A DNA stretch of 13,879 nt from Eubacterium sp. CAG:786 (GTDB lineage: Bacteria; Bacillota; Clostridia; Oscillospirales; Ruminococcaceae), in the NCBI GenBank assembly GCA_000432175.1, contig HF989515.1, positions 15,161-29,039 on the forward strand, written 5' to 3'. How positions within the stretch are numbered: the first letter of the stretch is position 1; every line of letters begins with the position of its first letter. The translations under genes were made by a program, and so were the position numbers. The notes below the pieces were generated by a model. It worked only from the letters and a program-made list of their open reading frames with translations, searched no databases and was not told the origin of the DNA. Of the stretch, positions 7,404 to 13,637 are shown one piece after another.

Positions 7404-8401
7404 TTTTCAATTTCCTCTTTCGTGTAGCTGCATATATTATAGTTTGAGTAGTTCGTGTTGGTGTTGTTGTATTCGATGCGCTTTACATGGAACAGCGTTT
7501 CGTCCATCACCTTGCGGCAGCCGGAGATAGCGTCTGCCACCAGCCCGAAAATGCCTATCTGGAAGCCGACGATAGCCAGCACAGCCATCAGCACCAGCGA
7601 CTGGATATGCCCTCCGCCTTCACCAAGGCAGGCATAAACGATGAACCTTACAGCCAGCACCAGCGCCGCGAGAATGAAGATACCAGCCATGACGAGGAAG
7701 GTCTTGAGCGGCTTTCTCATGACGTAGTTGCGGATTATCGTGCCGCTGGAGCGCTTGATATAGCCCCACATGCTCTTGAAAAGACGGCTCTTGCGCAATT
7801 CGGGATTGGTGTTGATATCCACGGACATTATCTTTGTGCGGTCGGCGCCTGCGGTGATTATCGTTTCCAGCGTGTAGGTGTAGTCGGAAAGCACGTTGAG
7901 GCGCAGCGCAGCTTCTCTTGTGTAGGAGCGGAAGCCGCTGGTGGTGTCCACGACGTCGGTGCCGCTTGCCTTTCTTACAACGCTGCTGCCAAGCTTCTGG
8001 AGCTTTTTCTTCAGCGGCGAGAAGTGCTCGATGGAGTCGGTGCAGCGGTTGCCTATTACCATGGTAGCCTTGCCTTCCAGCAGGGGACGTACCAGCTTTT
8101 CGATGTCAGCGCCGGCGTACTGGTTGTCGGCGTCCGTGTTGACGATTATGTCAGCGCCCAGGCGCAGGCAGGCGTCAATTCCTGCCATAAAGCCCTTTGC
8201 AAGACCGCGGTTGTGCACAAAGCTGACTATGTGGTGCACGCCGAGTTCCTTTGCGCGCTCGACGGTGCGGTCGGTGCTGCCGTCGTTTATTATAAGGTAT
8301 TCTATCTCGTCGATGCCGTCGATATGCCTGGGCAGGTCGTGGATAGTTACGTCAAGGGTCTCAGCTTCGTTATAGCAGGGTATCTGGATAATAAGTTTCA
8401 T
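7400..8401 (-). CDS. Family 2 polyprenyl-phosphate glycosyltransferase (DPM1/GtrB-like)
   Basis: This 333-residue protein has a cytoplasmic GT-A domain (about 1-230) and two membrane helices (about 232-257 and 267-291), the layout of GtrB-like enzymes. Motifs are PCYNEAE (8-14), NDGSTD (39-44, nucleotide binding), NRGLAKG (64-70), NTDADNQY (88-95, with the metal-binding D90-A-D92) and DTTSGFRSYTREA (152-164), which is typical of dolichol- or undecaprenyl-phosphate sugar synthases. The expected reaction is transfer of a hexose from a nucleotide sugar to undecaprenyl phosphate on the inner leaflet. The C-terminal tail (310-333) is Asn/Tyr-rich and hydrophilic. The gene opens the glycosylation operon: ATG at 8401 with AAGGAAG about 7 nt upstream, and its stop overlaps the next gene by 4 bp. 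Which sugar is used cannot be read from the sequence. No GtrA-type flippase is nearby. Confidence 0.92.
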   Translation of the reverse strand: MKLIIQIPCYNEAETLDVTIHDLPRHIDGIDEIEYLIINDGSTDRTVERAKELGVHHIVSFVHNRGLAKGFMAGIDACLRLGADIIVNTDADNQYAGADIEKLVRPLLEGKATMVIGNRCTDSIEHFSPLKKKLQKLGSSVVRKASGTDVVDTTSGFRSYTREAALRLNVLSDYTYTLETIITAGADRTKIMSVDINTNPELRKSRLFKSMWGYIKRSSGTIIRNYVMRKPLKTFLVMAGIFILAALVLAVRFIVYACLGEGGGHIQSLVLMAVLAIVGFQIGIFGLVADAISGCRKVMDETLFHVKRIEYNNTNTNYSNYNICSYTKEEIEK

Positions 8402-8469
8402 GTTCTTTCTTCCTTTTCTTTTTGCACAAAATGACGATTTTATTTTTCATCTTTCTTACAAGTGCTGCA

Positions 8470-8664
8470 TTAAAGATAAATTTCAGAATCAGTAATATAA
8501 CCGCATCTGCATTTTACAACGGTTCTGTTATCTTCCAAAATCACCTTCGGGGCCATATTGCATTTCGGACACGTTGTCGTTACATATCCGTTTTTCTTCA
8601 TCTCCGCTACAGCTTGGTTTGCAAGTATGATCGGTTCTGCTGGATTCTTCATCTGAGTATCCAC
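8470..8664 (-). CDS. Small zinc-ribbon protein, 64 residues
   Basis: This is a short soluble protein with one putative zinc-binding module in its C-terminal half: CPKC (32-35) and CRC (52-54), a C-x2-C plus C-x-C arrangement, followed by GYITDSEIYL at the end. The N-terminal half (about 9-25) looks helical. The start is taken at GTG (8664) because AAAGGAG lies 6 nt before it; a TTG at 8670 overlaps the ribosome site and is less likely. An open frame on the plus strand (8422-8682) covers the same DNA but lacks a ribosome site and recognisable motifs. The gene lies 70 bp after the RING-like gene and 68 bp before the GT2 gene on the same strand. Function is unknown; nucleic acid or protein binding is possible. 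I regard it as a real gene with moderate confidence. Confidence 0.62.
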   Translation of the reverse strand: MDTQMKNPAEPIILANQAVAEMKKNGYVTTTCPKCNMAPKVILEDNRTVVKCRCGYITDSEIYL

Positions 8665-8734
8665 AAACAACTCCTTTCATGAAACTGTCTGTTTCTTTAT
8701 GTTGATATTTGTATGTGACATTTATATGGCGCGG

Positions 8735-9670
8735 TCACATTGTTCCGCTGTCGATGCCGATCCCAAGCTTCAGGAACACGAACGCCATGACAAGGCTCAT
8801 CGCGAGGGAAGCCGCAATAGCGCGCAGCCATGACGGTGAACCCTTTGCCGCAAGCGCCTCATAGTAGCCCTCAGCCCTGCCGTCGTCGAATTTCGCGCGT
8901 ATCTGGTGTATACGCTTGACTGCATGCCGGTAATAGAGATAGTCGCCGAACAGGCACACGAGTATCATTCCCACGAAGGAAAGCCCCCGGGCGAACATCT
9001 GGATATCTCCGAGCACTTCTCTTGTGCCTATGCCGATGTTCAGAAGTATCGGCGGAATGTAGAACAGCAGTTCGATGAGCAGCATGACAACGCCCAGCAG
9101 GTCCATCTTGCGGTAGAACTGGTGGAACGGCGCGAAAAGTCCCGCGCAGACGTTTATGAATATCTTGCGGCGCTTCTGACCGGGCTGCACCGGCGCGCGG
9201 AATGCCGCAAACGCCTGTGAATAATGCATGACTGAACGCCCCACGAACGTGCTGAGTTCCTTTGCGCTCACACCGTCGGCGCCGCGGGTGTCATCCATGG
9301 TCTGGCGCTGGAGCTGCTCAAGGTACTGCTCGAGATCCATCGGCTGACCGTACTGCTCATTCTGCGCGTCCTGGTCATACTGCGCGGACTGCTCTCCGTT
9401 CATGCCGGCGCCCTGACCTGGGTATTCGGCGCGGTGGCTGTCCGAGAATTCATCGGACTGCTCAGGCTCCGGGGTCTGGGGTTCTTCTCCGGGGAGCCAG
9501 CCTTTCCATTCAAAGCCCTGCGCGTGGTAGCTTTCAACGCCGCAGTGACCAGCCGCCATGTAGCATGCGCGGTGGTGCGGAGTTCCGCAGACGGGGCATA
9601 CCACGACGTCCGACTTGTCGTTAAGGGGTCTGCGGCAGATGGGGCAGAGCTTGTTATCAAAACGTGACAT
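8735..9670 (-). CDS. Membrane protein with N-terminal prokaryotic RING-like zinc finger
   Basis: The protein has 311 residues. Residues 9-43 form a binuclear treble-clef or RING-like module: CPIC (9-12), CPVC (25-28), H32-H33, C36 and C43, with the segment CPVCGTPHHRAC (25-36) strongly like prokaryotic RING finger family 1. A Pro/Glu and then Gly/Gln/Tyr-rich linker (about 60-125) follows. The C-terminal part has three membrane helices (about 190-212, 226-248 and 280-302), with a basic YYRHAVKRIHQIRAK stretch after the second, reminiscent of DUF2628-type small membrane proteins. The zinc module probably faces the cytoplasm. In the literature such prokaryotic RING domains are linked to ubiquitin-like or membrane-associated systems, but activity here is unproven. 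The start is ATG 9670 with AAAGGA 7 nt before it, not the TTG at 9685 that lies 5' of that site. A strong promoter lies about 60 bp upstream. Confidence 0.8.
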   Translation of the reverse strand: MSRFDNKLCPICRRPLNDKSDVVVCPVCGTPHHRACYMAAGHCGVESYHAQGFEWKGWLPGEEPQTPEPEQSDEFSDSHRAEYPGQGAGMNGEQSAQYDQDAQNEQYGQPMDLEQYLEQLQRQTMDDTRGADGVSAKELSTFVGRSVMHYSQAFAAFRAPVQPGQKRRKIFINVCAGLFAPFHQFYRKMDLLGVVMLLIELLFYIPPILLNIGIGTREVLGDIQMFARGLSFVGMILVCLFGDYLYYRHAVKRIHQIRAKFDDGRAEGYYEALAAKGSPSWLRAIAASLAMSLVMAFVFLKLGIGIDSGTM

Positions 9671-9728
9671 TTGTTTTCCTTTCAATATACAGACTGGAAT
9701 GAAATGTTTTTCTGCATATACATTTTAT

Positions 9729-9757
9729 AGTATATCACAATTTCCGACGGATTTCAA
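9729..9757 (-). promoter_or_regulatory. Sigma-A promoter for the RING-like gene
   Basis: On the minus strand the -35 is TTGAAA (9757-9752) and the -10 is TATACT (9734-9729), separated by exactly 17 bp. TGA directly before the -10 makes it an extended -10 (TGN). Transcription would start near 9722, leaving a leader of about 52 nt before the ATG at 9670. It is the only convincing promoter seen for the minus-strand genes, so it may also feed the zinc-ribbon and glycosylation genes. Confidence 0.8.
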
Positions 9758-10063
9758 TATTAATAGGTGCGCGTCGTGTGAAAATTATCGGAAAAGTATC
9801 ATGATGCAGGTTTTCAGGGGGGTAATTGTGTAAATTGCACATAAAGCGGCTGCAAAATGACTATGAACCATCTGACAGCGCATACGCAGCCATGCCGTGC
9901 GGAATGAATCACTTCCTGCAAATGGTTGAAAACTTATGTTTATGTTGATTATATTGTTTAAAACTTTTTGTACACATTACACAACAAGGGGGCAGAATGG
10001 AATTGATTTATTCTGCAAAAAACAGAAAATCGTCATTAAAACTGTTAAATTTTAATTTTTCTG
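9758..10063. other. Intergenic DNA with no supported gene
   Basis: This AT-rich stretch lies between the two divergent promoters. I see no coding region, RNA gene or long repeat in it. A GGCTGC/GCAGCC inverted pair around 9848-9893 is too short and too widely spaced to call. It could hold regulator binding sites for either flanking promoter, but nothing specific is recognisable. Confidence 0.5.
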
Positions 10064-10092
10064 TTGACGGAACAAATCTTTTTGGATATACT
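10064..10092 (+). promoter_or_regulatory. Sigma-A promoter for ptsH
   Basis: The -35 is TTGACG (10064-10069), the -10 is TATACT (10087-10092), and the spacer is 17 bp. An A/T-rich stretch before the -35 (about 10040-10060) could act as an UP element. The start of transcription is expected near 10099, giving a leader of about 128 nt before the HPr start codon. No convincing catabolite-responsive element was found. Confidence 0.85.
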
Positions 10093-10166
10093 ATTAGCAA
10101 GAGATGAAACAGAAACAGATGCTGCGATCTCTGATCATGTAGAAAACAAAAGAAAGAAAACACAAA

Positions 10167-10211
10167 GGAGAGCACGGCTCTCCGGAGCCACGGCAGAACT
10201 GAAATATTTCA
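10167..10211 (+). promoter_or_regulatory. ptsH leader: hairpin plus 12-bp palindrome before the ribosome site
   Basis: The leader contains GGAGAGC-ACG-GCTCTCC (10167-10183), a perfect 7-bp stem with a 3-nt loop. Sixteen bases later comes the perfect palindrome TGAAATATTTCA (10200-10211), which ends 3 nt before the GGAGG of HPr. The hairpin itself contains GGAG and its loop side carries CTCC, so it could also compete for the true ribosome site. The hairpin may stabilise the message or regulate translation; the palindrome could be an operator. The structures are seen; their role is inferred. Confidence 0.5.
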
Positions 10212-10227
10212 AATGGAGGTTTTAACT

Positions 10228-10491
10228 ATGTGCATGAAAGATGTTGAAGTCAAGAACCAGGTAGGTCTCCACGCAAGACCCGCTACATTCTTTATCCAGA
10301 AGGCTAACGAGTACAAGTCTTCCATCTGGGTAGAGAAGGAGGAGCGCAGAGTAAACGCTAAGTCCCTGCTCGGTATCCTTTCTCTTGGTATCGTTGGCGG
10401 CGCTAAGATCCGCATCATTGCTGACGGCAGCGACGAGCAGCTCGCAGTTGACGGTCTTGTAAAGCTTGTTGAGGGCGGTTTCTCCGAGTAA
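10228..10491 (+). CDS. ptsH: Phosphocarrier protein HPr of the phosphotransferase system
   Basis: This 87-residue protein has the normal HPr length. GLHARPAT places the phospho-accepting histidine at position 15, which takes phosphate from enzyme I and passes it to EIIA proteins. NAKSLLGILSLG places serine at 46, the site that HPr kinase/phosphorylase modifies in Bacillota for CcpA-mediated catabolite repression. Both residues are present, so this is HPr and not Crh, which lacks His15. The start ATG at 10228 has GGAGG 8 nt upstream and gives the canonical residue numbering; the ATG at 10234 would shift it. The gene stands alone: no enzyme I gene (ptsI) follows within the window. Codon use (GCT, AAG, CGC, GTT) differs from its neighbours and fits a highly expressed gene. 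A promoter, structured leader and terminator make it a self-contained unit. Confidence 0.97.
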   Translation: MCMKDVEVKNQVGLHARPATFFIQKANEYKSSIWVEKEERRVNAKSLLGILSLGIVGGAKIRIIADGSDEQLAVDGLVKLVEGGFSE

Positions 10492-10564
10492 TTCCGGGGC
10501 TTTACATTTCCCGAAATCCTTGCCGCAAGACAAATATCGGTAGGCGCACTGAACAGTAATATCT

Positions 10565-10620
10565 CCGCTTTTGCGGACGCAGGGGCAGGTTCCGGGTAAA
10601 ACCGGGTCTGCCCCGTTTTG
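10565..10620 (+). terminator. Terminator of ptsH
   Basis: The main hairpin pairs GGGGCAG (10582-10588) with CTGCCCC (10608-10614), with a further CCGG/CCGG pairing inside, followed by GTTTTGTTTGTTT. A smaller hairpin, TCCGC-TTTT-GCGGA, sits just before it (10564-10577). The T tract is interrupted by G, so some read-through into the following lipoprotein gene is possible. No promoter of good quality was found for that gene. Confidence 0.72.
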
Positions 10621-10680
10621 TTTGTTTATGGGCAAACGTTTACAGGCAAATCATTCACCCTGTGGAATTATGGAGGAACG

Positions 10681-11415
10681 ATGAAAAAGATACTTGCAGC
10701 GCTGGCTGCCGCAGCGGCGCTGTTCCTGACCGGCTGCACCGCGCAGCTTCCCGACGGATACGACAAATTCACCGCAGCACGCAATAAGTACGAAACGCTG
10801 GACAGCGCGAAAGTCACCATGACGGATATGGACACCGGGGAGCAGATAATGGAATTCAGCTTCTACTTCACCGGCAGGGACGAAATGGTGCTCAGCTATT
10901 ACGGCTGCTGGGACGGAAAGGTGCAGCAGGCTTACAGCGACGGCGCTGAGTTCTTTTACAAGGACGACGGCGACGAAAAGTGGAACGTGATAAGTTCCGG
11001 GGACGACGGGTACATCTACAATATTTACAACCGCAAGTACCGCTATCCCTATGCGGACGCAAGACTGTTCTTCCTGGCAGGTGAGGCAGTCAGCAGCGCC
11101 GCGGTGATAGGGAGCGACGACGGTCCCACCAGCATCACCTACACCTACGACCCGGAGAAGCTGAACAACGCTTCAATGCCCGGCGTGGAAGAGGATATCG
11201 CTTCGTTTGATAAGTTCTCTACAACGATGGAGATAAACCAGGACGGCATACCCGTAATGTTCACCGAGAGCGGCACAGTCACGACTGCCTCCGGCGAAAC
11301 GCTTTCGTTCAATATAAAAATCGACATTACCAGCATCAACGAGGTGTTTGAGATACCTTACCCGGTGGACGAAATATACAAGCCCGGTGAGAAGCCCGCT
11401 TCCTCAGAGGGCTGA
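10681..11415 (+). CDS. Predicted lipoprotein, unknown function (LolA/LppX-like fold possible)
   Basis: This is a 244-residue secreted protein. The N-terminus MKKILAALAA continues into a hydrophobic run and the lipobox LTGC (16-19), so Cys19 should be lipidated and the protein anchored to the outer face of the membrane. The mature part is rich in alternating strand patterns such as KVTMTDMDTGEQIMEFSFYF, aromatic residues and Asp/Gly turns. It contains a late segment on substituting values (MEINQDGIPVMFTESGTV) that recalls LolA/LppX-like beta-sheet lipoproteins of Bacillota. This resemblance is an inference. The start at 10681 is chosen because GGAGG lies 4 nt upstream and the signal peptide begins there; the frame is open further upstream but that part has no signal-like features. 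It is followed by a strong terminator. It could receive transcripts from ptsH by read-through. Confidence 0.85.
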   Translation: MKKILAALAAAAALFLTGCTAQLPDGYDKFTAARNKYETLDSAKVTMTDMDTGEQIMEFSFYFTGRDEMVLSYYGCWDGKVQQAYSDGAEFFYKDDGDEKWNVISSGDDGYIYNIYNRKYRYPYADARLFFLAGEAVSSAAVIGSDDGPTSITYTYDPEKLNNASMPGVEEDIASFDKFSTTMEINQDGIPVMFTESGTVTTASGETLSFNIKIDITSINEVFEIPYPVDEIYKPGEKPASSEG

Positions 11416-11464
11416 CACTATATAATAAAACAGCGCAGCGGGTCATAAAGTTGCATATTACGAC

Positions 11465-11506
11465 AAATTTCCCGGGGGAGATGTTCTCTTCCGGGTAAAT
11501 TTTTTG
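11465..11506 (+). terminator. Strong intrinsic terminator after the lipoprotein gene
   Basis: The arm AAATTT-CCCGGGGGAGA (11465-11481) pairs with TCTCTTCCGGG-T-AAATTT (11485-11502), about 17 bp with two G·U pairs and one bulge around a TGT loop, directly followed by more T residues. The A-tract and T-tract on either side mean it could work in both directions. Confidence 0.9.
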
Positions 11507-11536
11507 TGAAAAGACCTCTACTGCATTTCATAATGC

Positions 11537-11565
11537 TTGCAATTCCGGTCGGAATATGTTATAAT
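11537..11565 (+). promoter_or_regulatory. Extended -10 promoter for the M23 peptidase gene
   Basis: TTGCAA (-35, 11537-11542) and a consensus TATAAT (-10, 11560-11565) are 17 bp apart, and TGT before the -10 gives the extended TGN motif. The spacer contains an inverted repeat, ATTCC-GGTC-GGAAT (11542-11555), which could be a binding site for a regulator. The start is expected near 11572, about 60 nt before the gene. Confidence 0.85.
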
Positions 11566-11631
11566 ACATCTATGTGTATAAATATATCTGACGAAGTTCA
11601 GAAAAATCAGGCAAAGTAACGGAGATGTAAT

Positions 11632-13377
11632 ATGGAAGCAGAAAAAACGACAGGTTCTGCCCGAATGTCCCTCTGGGACAGAATATCGGACGCGGGCGAG
11701 TACCTGTTTACAGTTTTTATGGTGATGCTTGCTGCAGTCGGCAGGGCGTTGTCAAGGGCGTTCACGGCGCTTGGCGTCAGCTTTGCGTGGGTGGGCGAAA
11801 AAATACTGGCTCTGTTCAGAAAGCTTGGCGAGAAGATCTCTGCGCCGGTACAGCGCTACATAAAAGCTTTCAGAATGGGCAGCACAGACATTCGGCACGC
11901 AAGGGAAAAGGGACTTTTCCCGGCGTGCGCCGCAGGCTTCAGAATGGTCGGCAGGATTCTTTTCGGAAAGCGCGGTCTTGCCGTGACGATCTGCAACTGG
12001 GCGTTTCCGGTGGTGAGCTGCGTGTTCCTGTTCAGCATCGTGAGCTATGCGAACAGCATGACGTACGCGCTCAGGCTTTCGGTCAACGGTGATTTCATGG
12101 GCTATGTCGCTGACGAATCAGTGTTCACCGACGCCGAAAAGATAGTTCAGCAGAGAATAACCTACCTTGACAGCAACACCGAGATGTTTAGCTTCGACAG
12201 CGCATATGAAGTCGAGATGGTGGGGTATGGCTCCACGCTGACAAAATACCAGCTTGCGGATAAGATGCTTTCTTCCATGGACGCGGAAATAAGCTTCGCA
12301 TACGGAATGTACATCGACAATTCGTTCTACGGCGCGCTGGAGAGCAAGGACCGCGTCGAGCAGACTCTTGACGACCTGCTGGACGTTTACCGCGAGGGCG
12401 GCGACGAGACCGTCGAATTTGAGAGCAAGATAACCTACGAGCCCGGACTTTACCTCACCGAGAGTATAGTCAGCGAGGATTCCATAATCAGGCTGATAAC
12501 CACCAAAAAGACCGTTGCCGCGTACTACACCGTGGTCGAAGGCGATTCGCCGCTGGGCGTTATATCAAAGCTTGGCATGACTGAGGACGAGCTGGCAAAG
12601 CTCAACCCGGATTTCTCGCTGGACAGCTCGCTGTTCATCGGCGACAAGCTGCTGATAACGCAGGAAGAACCGTTCCTTGCGGTAACAGTCACGAGAAAGG
12701 AAATCTACGAGGAATCCACCGACTACGAGACCGAGTACGTTGACGATTCCACTCACTACCAGGGCTCCTCCACGATAATCCAGGACGGCGTAAAGGGAAC
12801 CGAGCGCGTCACCGCGGACGTTTCCTACATAAACGGCGTTGAAACGCGCCGCAAGGTGCTCAGCAGGGTGACTGTGAGCGAGCCTACCTCCGAGATAATC
12901 GCACTGGGAACCAAGGAGATACCCTCCGGTGTGACTGCGTCTATCCCCGAGAACAGACCGGTTGGTCAGTTCATCTGGCCTGTGGGCGGTTCTGACGGCG
13001 GCAAGATAAGCGAGATGATGTACGGCTACGGTGGATATTACAAGCACGGCGGCATAGATATCGTTGCGCCTTACGGCACGCCGATATTCGCGGCAGAATC
13101 CGGCACGGTCATCCTGGCGCAGTGGTACTACGGCTATGGCAACTGCGTAATGATACAGCACGATAACGGCATCGTCACGGTTTACGGGCACTCGAGCTAC
13201 CTGCATGTTGTCCAGGGTCAGAGAGTGACTGCGGGCGAACTCATCGCGGACGTCGGCTCCACGGGTCAGTCCACCGCTAACCACTGCCACTTCGAGGTAA
13301 GAATAAACGGCGTTCAGATGAACCCGATAAATTACCTGCCGTATCACCAGCGCGCAGCATGGTGCGTTGAATATTAA
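11632..13377 (+). CDS. Membrane-anchored M23 peptidase with LysM and G5 domains
   Basis: This 581-residue protein is a predicted cell-wall endopeptidase acting outside the membrane. Residues 1-117 include a hydrophobic or amphipathic region (about 22-50) and basic helices. A clear membrane helix spans about 118-140. An extracytoplasmic region without a recognised domain (about 145-295) is followed by LysM (about 298-343, YYTVVEGDSPLGVISKLG onward, peptidoglycan binding), G5 (about 350-429) and the M23 catalytic domain (about 445-569). The zinc ligands are visible: H472 and D476 in HGGID, and H553 in HCH (551-553); H520 in YGHSSYL is the usual third conserved histidine. All catalytic residues are present, so it should be active, cleaving peptide cross-links during growth, division or sporulation. 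The ATG at 11632 has CGGAG about 7 nt upstream. It is transcribed alone from an extended -10 promoter. Its TAA is part of a repeat element. Confidence 0.93.
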   Translation: MEAEKTTGSARMSLWDRISDAGEYLFTVFMVMLAAVGRALSRAFTALGVSFAWVGEKILALFRKLGEKISAPVQRYIKAFRMGSTDIRHAREKGLFPACAAGFRMVGRILFGKRGLAVTICNWAFPVVSCVFLFSIVSYANSMTYALRLSVNGDFMGYVADESVFTDAEKIVQQRITYLDSNTEMFSFDSAYEVEMVGYGSTLTKYQLADKMLSSMDAEISFAYGMYIDNSFYGALESKDRVEQTLDDLLDVYREGGDETVEFESKITYEPGLYLTESIVSEDSIIRLITTKKTVAAYYTVVEGDSPLGVISKLGMTEDELAKLNPDFSLDSSLFIGDKLLITQEEPFLAVTVTRKEIYEESTDYETEYVDDSTHYQGSSTIIQDGVKGTERVTADVSYINGVETRRKVLSRVTVSEPTSEIIALGTKEIPSGVTASIPENRPVGQFIWPVGGSDGGKISEMMYGYGGYYKHGGIDIVAPYGTPIFAAESGTVILAQWYYGYGNCVMIQHDNGIVTVYGHSSYLHVVQGQRVTAGELIADVGSTGQSTANHCHFEVRINGVQMNPINYLPYHQRAAWCVEY

Positions 13378-13569
13378 TTCGGAATTCTTAATTCGTAATT
13401 CGGAATTGATGTGTCCCGCTACGCGGGACGTTATCTCAAAAGATTATACTATAATGCACAGGGCGGAAGATTTTCTTTCGCCCTGTGCTGTTCCTTTCAA
13501 TGTTTTTGAAATAAAGTCTGCGGAGCAGACACGATAATTCCGAATTACGCATTCCGAATTCCGAATTAA
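13374..13569. repeat. Palindromic intergenic element with heptamer-repeat arms
   Basis: The 34-bp arms at 13374-13407 and 13536-13569 are inverted copies with three mismatches. Each arm is built of four 7-bp units: ATTCGGA, ATTCTTA, ATTCGTA and ATTCGGA on the left (13377-13404), and ATTCGGA, ATTCGGA, ATGCGTA and ATTCGGA on the right when read on the minus strand. Between the arms lie three hairpins: GTCCCGC-TAC-GCGGGAC (13413-13429), a 15-bp stem (13456-13488) and GTCTGC-GGA-GCAGAC (13516-13530). It has no open frame worth calling. It resembles REP- or MITE-like intergenic repeats. The left arm begins inside the stop codon of the M23 gene. Confidence 0.78.
13456..13488 (+). terminator. Long hairpin, probable terminator of the M23 gene
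   Basis: GCACAGGGCGGAAGA (13456-13470) pairs with TCTTTCGCCCTGTGC (13474-13488): a 15-bp stem with one G·T pair and a TTT loop. It is the strongest structure after the peptidase gene. The following bases (TGTTCCTTTCAATGTTTTT) are only moderately T-rich, so termination efficiency is uncertain. It lies inside the palindromic element and may have arrived with it. Confidence 0.55.
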
Positions 13570-13637
13570 ACTGCAACCTTTTCGCTTTGTGTATGGTTTT
13601 ATAGGTAAATGAAGCATTCAGGCGAAAGGAGCTTGTT

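Noticed and set aside
8422..8682. 86-codon plus-strand frame opposite the zinc-ribbon gene
   Set aside because: It has no ribosome site or motif, while the opposite strand shows paired cysteine motifs and an AAAGGAG before a GTG.
9997..10107. 36-codon frame before ptsH (ATG after AAGGGGG), possible leader peptide
   Set aside because: The ptsH promoter hexamers lie inside it, so the ptsH transcript would not contain its start; there is no separate promoter of good quality.
10565..10620. Riboswitch between ptsH and the lipoprotein gene
   Set aside because: The structures are fully explained as a terminator, and no conserved aptamer features were recognised.
13374..13569. CRISPR-like array because of short repeats
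   Set aside because: The units are contiguous 7-mers without spacers, arranged as inverted arms; there are no cas genes.
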